A stretch of 45,860 bases of DNA, from positions 1 through 45,860 of the forward strand of contig JAZNHT010000047.1 of the NCBI GenBank assembly GCA_045577175.1. The letters run 5' to 3'. How positions within the stretch are numbered: position 1 is the stretch's first letter; every line of letters begins with the position of its first letter. The DNA comes from SIG701 sp045577175 (lineage in GTDB: Bacteria > Bacillota > Clostridia > Oscillospirales > CAG-272). This document shows positions 28,987-38,497 of the stretch, piece by piece. The position numbers and the translations under genes were made by a program. The notes below the pieces were generated by a model, which ran no database searches, was not told the DNA's origin, and was given only the letters and a program-made list of their open reading frames with translations.

Positions 28987-29182
28987 TATCTTCAAATGGG
29001 GGTATTATATCCTAATTTGAAGATAAACAATTTGAGATCGCCGCATAAAACGCACCGATTTCGGACGTTTTGCGGCAAATGTCCGTGCTTTTCGTTCCGT
29101 GTGAATCTTTATTCGGTTTTTCGCGGTGTGCGGTGCGGCGGACAAAATATATAATCAGGAGTGGACCGGCGAGATGCCGGTC
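28987..29182 (+). promoter_or_regulatory. Structured 5' leader of the nine-gene operon
   Basis: Four elements. (1) A perfect 11-bp hairpin at the 5' end: TATCTTCAAAT (28987-28997) with ATTTGAAGATA (29015-29025). (2) GCCGC-AT-AAAACG (29040-29052) with CGTTTTGCGGC (29066-29076). (3) A competing stem CGGAC (29062-29066) with GTCCG (29081-29085) that shares bases with (2). (4) A perfect hairpin GACCGGC-GAGAT-GCCGGTC (29164-29182) that separates an AGGAG (29156-29160) from the start codon at 29195. The hairpin may mask or present the ribosome site. No known riboswitch class recognised. Confidence 0.55.
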
Positions 29183-29194
29183 GGGTGAGAAACG

Positions 29195-31675
29195 ATGAAA
29201 AAAGTATTGGCTTTGCTTTTGGTCATTGCTTGCCTGTTCTGCACCGTGCCCTTCGGCATGGCTGCCGATGAGGACGAGGCGCCTGTCGAAAGCGTGGAGA
29301 TCGTCCTTCTTCTGGACGTCAGCGCGTCTATGAACATGGCGGATCCGCAGATGACGGTCAATGATGTCGCTAAGCGTGTATCGACGGAGGCGGCACTGAA
29401 TTTTGTGTACAACTATCCGACCGAAAAGTCGATGTACATTAAGGTCATCCCTTACAATTCGCAGGTGTACACGGGCTTTGAGTCCGTCAACGTCAGTACG
29501 GAGAAGGGTCTGGCAAAATATGAGCAGAATATGCAGATGGTTCTGGACGATCTGCGTGCGAACGAAACGATCGACGGCATCTCCTGCTGGAGATTCACTA
29601 CGGATATTGGTGCCGCGCTTGAGGCCGCTACCCAAACGCTCACCGCATCTACGGCGGACAAAAAAGCCGTTATCCTGTTCACGGACGGTCGTATTGAGCT
29701 GATAACCGATTCCGATGAGGTTACGTCTCACCGGAAGGCGGCGGAGAGCAAGACCGCGCTCAATGAGATGGGCGTGCCGATTTTCTGCATCGGTCTGAAC
29801 AAGGACAGTAGCGTAGACGTTGAGTTTTTGAAGGGACTGTCCGATTCCGATGCTACGCCCGGCGAGACGGCTGTTGTCACTAAAGCGTCGGAGCTCGGTG
29901 ATGTGTTCCGCAGAATCCATACATACCTGTTCGAGGATGCCCATATGGGTGAGTCGGAGCCGCCTATTCCGCTGCCGCCCGATGTGCCGGTGGAGAAGGC
30001 ATTCCGCATGTACGGCGATGCAGTCCGCGAGGCGAACATTACGATTGCCAGTGACGCAGCTTTGCATTCCTTTACCGTAACAACGCCGAAAGGCACGGTC
30101 GTGGCGGATGTGGATCTCGTTGCCGGAAAAGAAAATGTGAATGAGACTTATTGCTTGATTAAGGTGACGCCGAGTACCTGTACGGCAACGATCAAGCTGC
30201 TGAATCCGATGGACGGTGACTGGAAGATCGTGTTCACCGGTGACGAAAGCACTGTTTTGGTGAGTAAGCTGTACCTGTTTGATTTGAAGGTGCACCACGA
30301 TGTTGCCGCCGGACAGAAGGTATATGTAGAAGACGGTATGCAGTTCGATGCTACCATATTTAATAAGGAAACGAATACGCACGTTACCTCCTCCGGTCTG
30401 TACGAAGGCGAAACCGGTTCGCTGGCGGTGGTTGATGTTGTGAATACGCAGAGCGGTCGCGGCACGCTGTACAACGGCACGCTGAATGCGGCAAAGAACG
30501 GATACGATTTCACGGTCTCGTTCGACAAGCCCGGTACATACGATCTGAAAATGATGATTACGCACTCGCAGTTCGAGCTCGAGGACGTCGCCACGGTTGA
30601 GGTTGTCGGTCCGGCAATCACACTTGCCGCTGCGGACGGAGAGGTTGTTTTGCAGCTCGTGAATCCGATCACCGGCGAGAGCGTTTCCAATGTGCCTGCG
30701 TTTATGAACGGTATGGAGGGTACGCTCAAAATCCTCTCCGGGGAGACAGTCGTTGCCGAGCAGACATTTGCGGTGACGGATATGCAGAACGGCTCGTGTG
30801 TGTTCCCGTTTGATCCGGAAACGGCAGGCGTGTACACCGCGGAGGCAACGCTTTCCGGCTATGATACCACGATTTCTTCCGGTGCCGTCTCCATTACGGT
30901 GAACGCCTCCGAGATTTCGATGAAAGAGGAGCTTACCTCCCGTATCGAAAAAAGCGGTATGTCCGCAGAGTATGAGGAAACGTTCGATCTGAACGAATAT
31001 TTTGAGGACTCCGACGGCGATGAGCTCATCTATGAAATCGTTGCGGCGGATGATGATCTGCTCGATGTCGAAATCGATAAGAAGGACCGTCTGACCATCA
31101 GCGTCAAGGATTTCGGTGAGAGCACGGTGTCGATCCGTGTCACCGACGGCAAGGGCGCGGAGTACACCTGCAATATCGACGTGGTTATCAAATCCACGGT
31201 CGGACTGGTGGTCGCTTTGGCGATTGTCGCTGCCGTTCTGATCGTTGCGGTGGTTATTTTCCTTATCATTGTAAACAAGCGCAAGGTGATCCGCTTCGGC
31301 TTCCGCGTGAAGCTCGAGCGCAACGAAGAGGAGCAGTATACGTCGGCAGTGTTCAACGTGAATCGCCTCGCTTCCAATAAGCACGCGAAGCCGACAATGG
31401 CGCTCAGCACGCTTCTGTCCTCGCATAATACGTTCTCCCAGCTTCTCGCTACCGAGTTTGAGGAGGGAGAGCTGGATGCCCTTGCGGCACAGTGCGACTG
31501 CATCACCGTGACCGGTCAGCCGTTCAAGAGAGCATTCAATATCGCTCTGAAGGGCAAGAAGAAAGGCACGTTTACCAAGTCGCAGGTGAGAGTTTCCATC
31601 CCCGGCAGCAATCTCACCGTGATCTTCGGCTCCGTCAACGATTTTAACTCCTCGGACGATTTCTACGGCTATTGA
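29195..31675 (+). CDS. Membrane-anchored von Willebrand factor A protein
   Basis: An 826-residue protein. A signal peptide (1-23, LALLLVIACLFCTVPFGMAA) leads into a VWA domain with intact MIDAS start DVSASMN (41-47), a Thr in the RFTTDIGAAL loop and FTDGR. About 300-660 is beta-rich, with repeated Ig-like strands and a cadherin-like module at about 600-668 (NEYFEDSDGDELIYEI, VSIRVTDGKGAEY). One TM (about 670-693) is followed by a basic stop-transfer NKRK and a ~130-residue cytoplasmic domain. It is thus an outside adhesion/sensor domain joined to an inside tail. First gene of the operon; the start has GGTGAG rather than a full ribosome site, behind a hairpin. Confidence 0.9.
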   Translation: MKKVLALLLVIACLFCTVPFGMAADEDEAPVESVEIVLLLDVSASMNMADPQMTVNDVAKRVSTEAALNFVYNYPTEKSMYIKVIPYNSQVYTGFESVNVSTEKGLAKYEQNMQMVLDDLRANETIDGISCWRFTTDIGAALEAATQTLTASTADKKAVILFTDGRIELITDSDEVTSHRKAAESKTALNEMGVPIFCIGLNKDSSVDVEFLKGLSDSDATPGETAVVTKASELGDVFRRIHTYLFEDAHMGESEPPIPLPPDVPVEKAFRMYGDAVREANITIASDAALHSFTVTTPKGTVVADVDLVAGKENVNETYCLIKVTPSTCTATIKLLNPMDGDWKIVFTGDESTVLVSKLYLFDLKVHHDVAAGQKVYVEDGMQFDATIFNKETNTHVTSSGLYEGETGSLAVVDVVNTQSGRGTLYNGTLNAAKNGYDFTVSFDKPGTYDLKMMITHSQFELEDVATVEVVGPAITLAAADGEVVLQLVNPITGESVSNVPAFMNGMEGTLKILSGETVVAEQTFAVTDMQNGSCVFPFDPETAGVYTAEATLSGYDTTISSGAVSITVNASEISMKEELTSRIEKSGMSAEYEETFDLNEYFEDSDGDELIYEIVAADDDLLDVEIDKKDRLTISVKDFGESTVSIRVTDGKGAEYTCNIDVVIKSTVGLVVALAIVAAVLIVAVVIFLIIVNKRKVIRFGFRVKLERNEEEQYTSAVFNVNRLASNKHAKPTMALSTLLSSHNTFSQLLATEFEEGELDALAAQCDCITVTGQPFKRAFNIALKGKKKGTFTKSQVRVSIPGSNLTVIFGSVNDFNSSDDFYGY

Positions 31676-31744
31676 GCGCATCTCCGGCATAAACGGGAAA
31701 ATCTTTTATTATCATAATACGAAATAAAAATTTTGGAGGAAATT

Positions 31745-34700
31745 ATGGCATACTTTTATGGTGAAAGTGATTTCAAAAAACTTGACAATCTGAAGTCCAG
31801 CAAACTTGGTATCGCAGTAAAATCCGGTGATACCGCAATGAGCGAAACCTCCCGCAGTGTTGTTATCGGTCTCGGCGGTGTGGGTCTTCTGACTGTCACC
31901 GGTCTGAAGAAGGAGCTCCGTGAGCGCGTCGGCGCAATCGATGATACGAAGATTCGTTTCCTTGCGATCGATACGTCGAAGGACGAGATCATGCACTACC
32001 GTGAGGATGACCTTTTCAAGCCCGAAGAGCTGCCTCTGTTTGATAACTCTGCTGTAACGGCAATGCTCAAGCAGGAGCCGCAGTACCGTCCCAGTGCAGT
32101 CAATGCAATGATTCCTGTTGACTTTTGCCCCGAGCTTACCGGTACGGGCGCTAACCAGATCCGTATGGCAGGACGCCTGTCTCTCATGGAAATCAGCATG
32201 TTCCAGGCAATCACCGGCGCGATCAGCACCGCGATTTCTCAGCTCGCCGACTTCACGAACAAGACGCTCGATCTGCACATCGTCGGCGGTACGGGCGGCG
32301 GTACGGGAAGCGGTCTGATTACCGATATTCCGTTTATCGTCAGAAAGATTGCAAGAGATCTCGGTATTTCCGATACCCGCATCCGCGTTCTCGGTCACGT
32401 CTATCTTCCGAACGTATACGATAAGAGCCCGACCAACATCGACTGCGCTTACCGTAACGGCTATGCCGCACTCAAGGAAATCGATTACTTCATGAGCCTC
32501 GAGCAGATCGGCGAGACGTTTGAAGCAGAGTATCCGCAGCCGTTCGGCAAGTGCTCCTTTACCAAGAATATTTTCGATCAGTGCACGCTGATCGGCGGTA
32601 TGAGCTCTGCCAACATCATTGCGGAGAATCCCAAGACTACGGCGATCGCTGCTTGTATCGACAATCTGATTAACCAGATCACGCGCGTTGTCAGCAGCGG
32701 CGAAGATACGAAGGAGTCCTCCATTTCCGATTTCTTCACCAGCGGCGCATTCTATACCAACGTAGGTGCTGCACTGAACGCTACGCTTTTGGATCCCAGC
32801 ATCAATTTCCCGCAGAACGGCAACTATAAGTATCAGATCATCGGCTCTTCCTCCATCAAGTTCCCGAACGATCTGATCGTGGAATCCTTTATCGGTTCCG
32901 TATACAGCAAGGCAAATGAATCGCTCCAGCAGAATGCCGACAGACTGACGAAGGAAGATGTCGATGCATTCGAGAAGGGTATTGCCGATCCGATCTATGT
33001 CGTGAACAATGTTTCAAATGCGGTTAAGAATCAGCTCGCTACGTACCTCGACAGCGATCAGCATACGTGGAACAAGGAGACGGTCAAGGCAAGCACGTTT
33101 GATGTCGCTATGCAGAACATCATCACCAAAGCACTTGCCGACTTCGACAAGGACGGCAAGCTGATTGCAAATGCCGTTGCCGCTGCCAATGATAAGGCCG
33201 GCGCGCTCTTTACCGATCCCGCAAAGGGTCCGTACTTCCTCGGCAAACTTCTGAAATCCGTTGCCAGCGACGGTGCTGCCGTGAGTGGCTTCTATCAGAG
33301 ACTGGAGGGATATTCCAGAGCACTGACCGCTTATGCGGATAACATTAAGGGAAGCATGGGAACGCTCCAGACCACCAGAAACGATATTCGCCAGAATATT
33401 GTTGGCGGTATGCTCTTCAAGAGCAAGCATCTGCCCGATTATAAGAGCGCTATGATCGATCTGTTCATCGCGCAGTTCAAGGTGCAGCTTTGCGAGCGTC
33501 TTGCACAGAACTATTACCTCGGCGAGGGTATTAACGGTATTGCTTACAAGATCAAGAGCAGCCTGAACGAGCACTATCTCGCGTTTGTTGACATTTTCGA
33601 GCAGATCGGTGAGATCACCATCCGCAATGCCGCAGCCGCCAAGGGTGCGCTTACGCCTCCGGAGGGAACGCTCCCGCCGCAGGGCAGCATTTTCGCACTG
33701 ACCGATCCTGTGTTCGAGCCCCTGAAGAAGGCCGTTATTTCTACGGTGGACGAGGAGCTTATCCGCCTCGGTGACAGCGGTGTGAACAACTTCATCAGTG
33801 CCCTCACCAGAGCAATGCTTGAGGATCGTCAGAATTGGCAGCTCAGCACGGAGAGAACCGAGTGCGTCAAGAGCTTCCGTTCGTTTATCAATACCTACAA
33901 GGCATTTGACAACGTCACCAAGCGCTCTATGGCGGATTATCTTGACCAGGCATACGGTCTTGAGCCGCAGAACAAGAAGGCACAGGTTGTTGCCGCGCTG
34001 GTACATCATATCAATGCACTGGCAGAGCCGATGTTCAACGTTTGGGAGAGCGTAAGCTGGCCGCAGCTCCAGAGACTGTGCTACCGCTACCTCGTTATTC
34101 CGAGCGCGTTCACGGCTACGAAGGATACCGTATGGGGTCCGCTGTTTGATTCCGCGTTCAAATCCGATTCCGCGGCAAACAAGATGGCACGCAACATCTT
34201 CCGCAGCAGCGATAACAACGCGATTTACAGCTATACCATGTACGCTTGTATGCCGATCTGGCTCCACGGCACGATCGTGAAGTACGAGAAGGACTACTAC
34301 ACCTACAAGGAACCCGGTCTGCACATCAACGAGAACGAGACCGTGCAGCCGATGATGAAGGATTTCCCGTCTCTGATGGTCAGAAATCAGTGGTTCCGCG
34401 CCAAGGAAGGCATGATTGAATACACCAACGAAGACGAAATCGCGTTCTATGCCAAGATCGCCGACGCATTTGCGTTTGCGAAGGAGTACGGCATCGTCTC
34501 GCAGAACTCCGGCGGTGAGTATTACGTCAACTTTACGAAGGATAAGCCTGAGTCCGATGCCATTCTTACTTTCATCGATAAGTTTATGCAGGATCCGACA
34601 AACAAGAAGAACGGCGTCCTCGATCCGAGCCTTTTGTATGTCAAGTTTGCCGCACACTTCGGCGCGAAGGGAACGCAGATCGTTGCGTCCAAGTCCGTCC

Positions 34701-35299
34701 GTCCTGTCGATGACGAAAACTCCGTGGAGCTCATCCGTCATCAGATGAAGCTCTGCGTCAAACTTCTGGAAGAGGTCGAGTTCTTCAAAACCAATATTCT
34801 GGACAATTCCAGCCTGAAAGCCATTATCGGTCAGGAAAGCCTGAAGCCGCAGATCCGTGATCTGGCTAAGTATATGCTGTACGGCTTGCTCGGACCGAAC
34901 GAGATCGGTGTATGGTCGTATACTCTCGGTGATAACGTATTCAAGATCGTCAACAAGGCAGAGGTCGTAAACGGCGCGAACCCGTGGCAGACGAAGTACA
35001 TGGAAATGGCAGCCTGCACGGCATTCCATGCACTGGAGTACTTCGGTGCACATTATCCGCTTCTCGAGAAGAAGGTCACTGCCATCAATGACAAGATCTA
35101 CAATGGCTCCATGGAGACCTTCACGGAGCTGAAGGAGAAGAGTGCTGCGCTCAAGGCAAAGGCCGAGGGCTATGTGAACGCAATCGATATAAAAGAGAAC
35201 AACGGCGATATTCTCGATGAGAATGAGAAGGCAGTCAAGTGGTTCTACTCGTACTTCATCAAGTGCATCGACGAGTTCATCGACGTATTCGCAAACTGA
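31745..35299 (+). CDS. Tubulin-like GTPase (Tubulin_2 type), very large
   Basis: A 1184-residue cytoplasmic protein. The N-terminal ~250 residues have the tubulin/FtsZ layout: SVVIGLGGVGLLTVTGLKKE (nucleotide loop, 38-57), FLAIDTSKDE, GANQIRMAGRLSL, and the signature HIVGGTGGGTGSGLITDIP (178-196) followed by RVLGHVYLP. The glycine-rich GGTGGGTGSG is the T4-like loop that binds GTP phosphates. The remaining ~900 residues are mostly helical and unrecognised, containing a repeated acidic/basic pattern but no TM. It probably polymerises or switches with GTP. ATG at 31745 has GGAGG. Codon use is strongly biased (AAG, GGT, CGT/CGC), hinting at high expression. Lies between the VWA and CvpA-like genes, so it may dock on the VWA tail. 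Confidence 0.85.
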   Translation: MAYFYGESDFKKLDNLKSSKLGIAVKSGDTAMSETSRSVVIGLGGVGLLTVTGLKKELRERVGAIDDTKIRFLAIDTSKDEIMHYREDDLFKPEELPLFDNSAVTAMLKQEPQYRPSAVNAMIPVDFCPELTGTGANQIRMAGRLSLMEISMFQAITGAISTAISQLADFTNKTLDLHIVGGTGGGTGSGLITDIPFIVRKIARDLGISDTRIRVLGHVYLPNVYDKSPTNIDCAYRNGYAALKEIDYFMSLEQIGETFEAEYPQPFGKCSFTKNIFDQCTLIGGMSSANIIAENPKTTAIAACIDNLINQITRVVSSGEDTKESSISDFFTSGAFYTNVGAALNATLLDPSINFPQNGNYKYQIIGSSSIKFPNDLIVESFIGSVYSKANESLQQNADRLTKEDVDAFEKGIADPIYVVNNVSNAVKNQLATYLDSDQHTWNKETVKASTFDVAMQNIITKALADFDKDGKLIANAVAAANDKAGALFTDPAKGPYFLGKLLKSVASDGAAVSGFYQRLEGYSRALTAYADNIKGSMGTLQTTRNDIRQNIVGGMLFKSKHLPDYKSAMIDLFIAQFKVQLCERLAQNYYLGEGINGIAYKIKSSLNEHYLAFVDIFEQIGEITIRNAAAAKGALTPPEGTLPPQGSIFALTDPVFEPLKKAVISTVDEELIRLGDSGVNNFISALTRAMLEDRQNWQLSTERTECVKSFRSFINTYKAFDNVTKRSMADYLDQAYGLEPQNKKAQVVAALVHHINALAEPMFNVWESVSWPQLQRLCYRYLVIPSAFTATKDTVWGPLFDSAFKSDSAANKMARNIFRSSDNNAIYSYTMYACMPIWLHGTIVKYEKDYYTYKEPGLHINENETVQPMMKDFPSLMVRNQWFRAKEGMIEYTNEDEIAFYAKIADAFAFAKEYGIVSQNSGGEYYVNFTKDKPESDAILTFIDKFMQDPTNKKNGVLDPSLLYVKFAAHFGAKGTQIVASKSVRPVDDENSVELIRHQMKLCVKLLEEVEFFKTNILDNSSLKAIIGQESLKPQIRDLAKYMLYGLLGPNEIGVWSYTLGDNVFKIVNKAEVVNGANPWQTKYMEMAACTAFHALEYFGAHYPLLEKKVTAINDKIYNGSMETFTELKEKSAALKAKAEGYVNAIDIKENNGDILDENEKAVKWFYSYFIKCIDEFIDVFAN

Positions 35300-35334
35300 T
35301 CTGTATGTAAAAAAATTTCCGGGAGGGATTGAAT

Positions 35335-36066
35335 GTGGCTTATTTAATGGATGCGATACTGTGTGTGTTGATTCTCCTTGTGGTTTTCCTGTATACAAAA
35401 CGGGGGGCGGTAAAGTCTCTGTACGGATTGATTTCTACCGCGGTTGCCGCTATAGCCGCATTCCTTCTCGGTCCGGCGGCCGGTCTGATGTGGATCGCGC
35501 CGCTTCTGGACGGCGTGGAAGGTGCGGTGTACGGTACGCTCTATAAAGCGGCGAAAGCAGCGGAGGGCGCAATCAACATCGAGGCGATGATTGACGGTAT
35601 TCCGGAGGCGATGACAGCATTGATGGAGCGCCTTGGCGTTGATCTCAATGCGTTGGTGGAGAAATTCTCCCTCACTCCGGCAAAAGAATCCGATTTGCAG
35701 GCACTTGCCGCACAGATCGCAGAACCGATTGTGGAATACATATCCAAATCGGTGGGCGTGGTGCTTATCTTCATTATCGTGGCACTGATTATGCGCCTGC
35801 TGAAGGGACTGATTCTGCCGCTGATGAAGCTGCCTGTTCTGAAACAGGCGGACAGAATCCTCGGATTTGCTGTCGGTGTCGTCTGCGCGTTCATCTATAC
35901 GTGGGTGCTCTGCGTGGCAGTCAGTGCCGCTGTGGAGCTCGGCTTCCTCGGTGAAGCCGGTGCAGTAACGGCATCTTTGGCGGAAGGATCGTTTATTTTC
36001 CGCTTCTTCTGCTCTTTGTCCCCGTGGGACTTGGTAAATATTATCTCTGTTTTTGAGAAAAAATAA
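35335..36066 (+). CDS. CvpA-like multi-pass membrane protein
   Basis: A 243-residue membrane protein with an N-terminal pair of hydrophobic segments (LMDAILCVLILLVVFLYTKR, LYGLISTAVAAIAAFLLGPA), an amphipathic middle (about 60-135), and two more (VGVVLIFIIVALIMRLLKGL, ILGFAVGVVCAFIYTWVLCV). The pattern KRGAVKSLYGLISTAVA and the late DRILGFAVGVVCA are those of CvpA (colicin V production) family proteins. Start is GTG at 35335 with GGGAGGG seven bases upstream; a TTG at 35329 is too near the ribosome site. A membrane platform for the neighbours is inferred. Confidence 0.75.
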   Translation: MAYLMDAILCVLILLVVFLYTKRGAVKSLYGLISTAVAAIAAFLLGPAAGLMWIAPLLDGVEGAVYGTLYKAAKAAEGAINIEAMIDGIPEAMTALMERLGVDLNALVEKFSLTPAKESDLQALAAQIAEPIVEYISKSVGVVLIFIIVALIMRLLKGLILPLMKLPVLKQADRILGFAVGVVCAFIYTWVLCVAVSAAVELGFLGEAGAVTASLAEGSFIFRFFCSLSPWDLVNIISVFEKK

Positions 36067-36076
36067 TTGTGTGAGC

Positions 36077-36109
36077 CATGGCCGAACCGCAATTTGCTGT
36101 TCGGCTATG
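36077..36109 (+). promoter_or_regulatory. Intercistronic hairpin in the operon
   Basis: CATGGCCGAAC (36077-36087) pairs with GTTCGGCTATG (36099-36109), 11 bp with one G-U, in the widest gap of the operon (96 bases). It lacks a T-run, so it is more likely a processing or stability element or attenuator than a full terminator. Confidence 0.6.
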
Positions 36110-36162
36110 TCTGCTCATATATTTCGCATTGATGCAACGGCAGAATGCTATGTGGAGACTGT

Positions 36163-37785
36163 ATGTTTGATTTTAACGACCTGTTCAAAAAAGTATATGC
36201 CATAACGGATCCGATGTTTGATCCGAGTGATAATTTCTATACGGTGTTTGTGAACGGCGCGGGAAAGGATTCGTACTATACGGAGTTCGAAAACCATCGC
36301 CGGATCCATATGGGTGATTCCTTCTATCGGGAGTTCGATCTCGGGGAGATTGAACCCGAATCGTTTCGGACGGAGGTTATGGGCCTCGACCGTACGTTTG
36401 CCATTAAAGTAAATACGGCGTTTGTTTTTCTGTACGATCTGACTGTGAAGCCGTTCAGTGCCGAGTATCTCCAAATTGTGCGTGAACACATGCAACCGAA
36501 CGATACGGTCGCCGTGATCGTGCTTTTGCCGGAGGATGCGGAAAAAAGAAACGCGCTTCTGACAGAGCTCGGGACGCAGATCCGCGAAAACGAGGTGCTC
36601 TACCTCTATACAAAAATGCCGTACCGTGATCGGTATCTCGCGGAGGCACTGTGCGGAACGATTTTGATGCACAGCTCCAAGCGGCATTATGCCGAATTTC
36701 GCAAGCAGGAGAGTATTCACCTGCCGCAGATGCTGAACGGTGCGCTTGCCAGTCTGCCGGCAGAGGGTGCTGCCGCTATCAAAGCAAAGCCGCCGGTGCT
36801 CTGGTCTACGCTGGGTTGCGCGTTCAGCAATCCGAAAATGGATTACCTGCGCAGCTACGTTGCCGCTATGTGTGAGAAGGCGCAGAAGCTCACAACGGAG
36901 GATTACAAAAACTTCTGCCGTGAGCTGTATAAAAACATGGTGCCGGATATGAACCGTGACGCCAGAAATGTGCATGCACTTCTTGCCGATGTTGTCAGCC
37001 GTGTGCCGCGTGTCATCAAAACGGAGCCCAAGTACGAGGGCTACACGCTGCAGGATTATTTCGCACAGCTGTACGGCAGTGACGGTCAGAAAACGATCGA
37101 GCTGTCTTTCAAGGTTACGCTGTCCATGATGCCGAACGAGATGAACGAAACGGTGATCGTCAATGTCGCAAACACGCTCTTTGAAAGGGCGGCGCAGTAT
37201 CACAGTGAGGATCTCTATGCGGAAATTTGTGCGTTTCTGCACGACTTTTGTGAGGGTATGACAAAGGACTCCGGCAGAATCCGCCGGATCCAGAGTGCCG
37301 GAAACGACAGCTTCCGGGAGGATCTGGACAACTATATCAATGAATATATCCAGTATTACGGGGCTCAGAAATATACTGATTTCTGGATCAACGTAGAGAA
37401 TTATGTGCTGAATAACAAACCGTTCTTCGAGCCTTTCTGCCGTAAAGCGAGAGAGCTGTACATGGAGCTGGTGCAGCTCAAAAAGGAGCTCCAGTTCCGC
37501 AAAGATGTCTATGTGGAGGACGAGGTTGTTTGCTGCTATCCCGTTGCCGATATTCTTTCCGCATGCGGAAATGCCAAAATCTGCGGTGAAATCGCGGCAA
37601 CATATAAGGAGCCTGCCCGTAAGGATATGGGCACGGAGACCGTGGATATGTCTTACCTCACGACGCTTTCCAGCCCGCCCGGTTTCAGTACGGAGATGAA
37701 TTACGAAATGATTACCGGTAACGGCGGATATACGGCGTATGTGAAACAAACACTCGGTAAATATCTGCACTTTAATCAGAAATAA
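36163..37785 (+). CDS. Operon protein of unknown function, alpha/beta then helical
   Basis: A 540-residue soluble protein starting MFDFNDLFKKVYAITDPMFD. Residues about 80-190 alternate strand and helix (TAFVFLYDLTVKPFSAEYLQ, DTVAVIVLLPEDAEKRNALL, NEVLYLYTKMPYRDRYLAEA), compatible with a Rossmann-like core, without a Walker motif. The rest is mainly helical with conserved-looking KELQFRKDVYVEDEVVCCYP near 450. No signal or TM. I do not recognise it; a GTPase-associated helical protein is one possibility. ATG at 36163 has GGAG six bases upstream. It shares the opening MFD with the next gene. Confidence 0.75.
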   Translation: MFDFNDLFKKVYAITDPMFDPSDNFYTVFVNGAGKDSYYTEFENHRRIHMGDSFYREFDLGEIEPESFRTEVMGLDRTFAIKVNTAFVFLYDLTVKPFSAEYLQIVREHMQPNDTVAVIVLLPEDAEKRNALLTELGTQIRENEVLYLYTKMPYRDRYLAEALCGTILMHSSKRHYAEFRKQESIHLPQMLNGALASLPAEGAAAIKAKPPVLWSTLGCAFSNPKMDYLRSYVAAMCEKAQKLTTEDYKNFCRELYKNMVPDMNRDARNVHALLADVVSRVPRVIKTEPKYEGYTLQDYFAQLYGSDGQKTIELSFKVTLSMMPNEMNETVIVNVANTLFERAAQYHSEDLYAEICAFLHDFCEGMTKDSGRIRRIQSAGNDSFREDLDNYINEYIQYYGAQKYTDFWINVENYVLNNKPFFEPFCRKARELYMELVQLKKELQFRKDVYVEDEVVCCYPVADILSACGNAKICGEIAATYKEPARKDMGTETVDMSYLTTLSSPPGFSTEMNYEMITGNGGYTAYVKQTLGKYLHFNQK

Positions 37786-37797
37786 TGTGAGGATGAC

Positions 37798-38463
37798 ATG
37801 TTTGATAAGGTAAGCGTAAAAGCAGGTGTCGATGAAGAAAAACAAACCTGTACAATCTATGTGAACTGGTCCTGGGTGATTAAGCCGGGAACGACAGAGG
37901 CACCGTCGTGCTATGTGTTCTGTTGCGGCGTGGATCAGGATCGGCTGCTCAATCAGTATCTCTTCCGCAAGAATGAGATACTGAAGTGGTTCGATAAAGA
38001 GGTGGTCAATTTCACCTCGCCGAATCATGATAATATTTTCAAGCTGTATTACCAGAATCCGTCGAATATGGGAAACTGCTACTACAATAAGGTCAGCTTC
38101 CGCAACGGAGATTCCGTTACGTGCCAGCGTCCGCTCAGCTTTTCCTATGAGGCGAAGAACAAAATTTTCTTGATCTGCGTGTACGACGGCGAAAAAATCG
38201 AACAGGAGGTCGTGGCGGTCAATAATGCCGCAGAGCTTTCTTACAAGATTGAAACGCCGAAAAAGCTCTTCGGACTGATCGGTGACGATACGCCGACGCT
38301 GAAAGAGATCGAAGGCGATTCCCGCCGCAAGGTTCTGATCGTCAAGCGCGGCGGCAAAACAACGTATTCCATGATCCCGAAGGGGTATGATGAATTTTAT
38401 ATTTCCAAAGAACTTGCGGACGGCGGAGATATACAGATCAAATATTTGACCGATTTCATCTGA
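37798..38463 (+). CDS. Operon protein of unknown function, beta-rich
   Basis: A 221-residue soluble protein, MFDKVSVKAGVDEEKQTCTI first. Predicted mostly beta: CYVFCCGVDQDRLLNQYL, CYYNKVSFRNGDSVTCQRPL, KIFLICVYDGEKIEQEVVAV, and a C-terminal segment RRKVLIVKRGGKTTYSMI. The first ~150 residues look like one beta-sandwich and the last ~60 like a small separate domain. Cys residues are frequent but not in zinc pairs. Not recognised. GAGGA eight bases before the ATG; it follows the previous stop by 12 bases. Confidence 0.72.
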   Translation: MFDKVSVKAGVDEEKQTCTIYVNWSWVIKPGTTEAPSCYVFCCGVDQDRLLNQYLFRKNEILKWFDKEVVNFTSPNHDNIFKLYYQNPSNMGNCYYNKVSFRNGDSVTCQRPLSFSYEAKNKIFLICVYDGEKIEQEVVAVNNAAELSYKIETPKKLFGLIGDDTPTLKEIEGDSRRKVLIVKRGGKTTYSMIPKGYDEFYISKELADGGDIQIKYLTDFI

Positions 38464-38497
38464 GATCGGGAAAACGAAACAAAAGGAGAACACAGAT

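Noticed and set aside
29012..31690. 892-residue open frame antisense to the VWA gene
   Set aside because: His/Arg-rich composition typical of antisense frames, no domain, no ribosome site, and it would run through the operon promoter region. Similar long shadows at 33014-35398, 36148-38634 and 41557-44046 were rejected for the same reasons.
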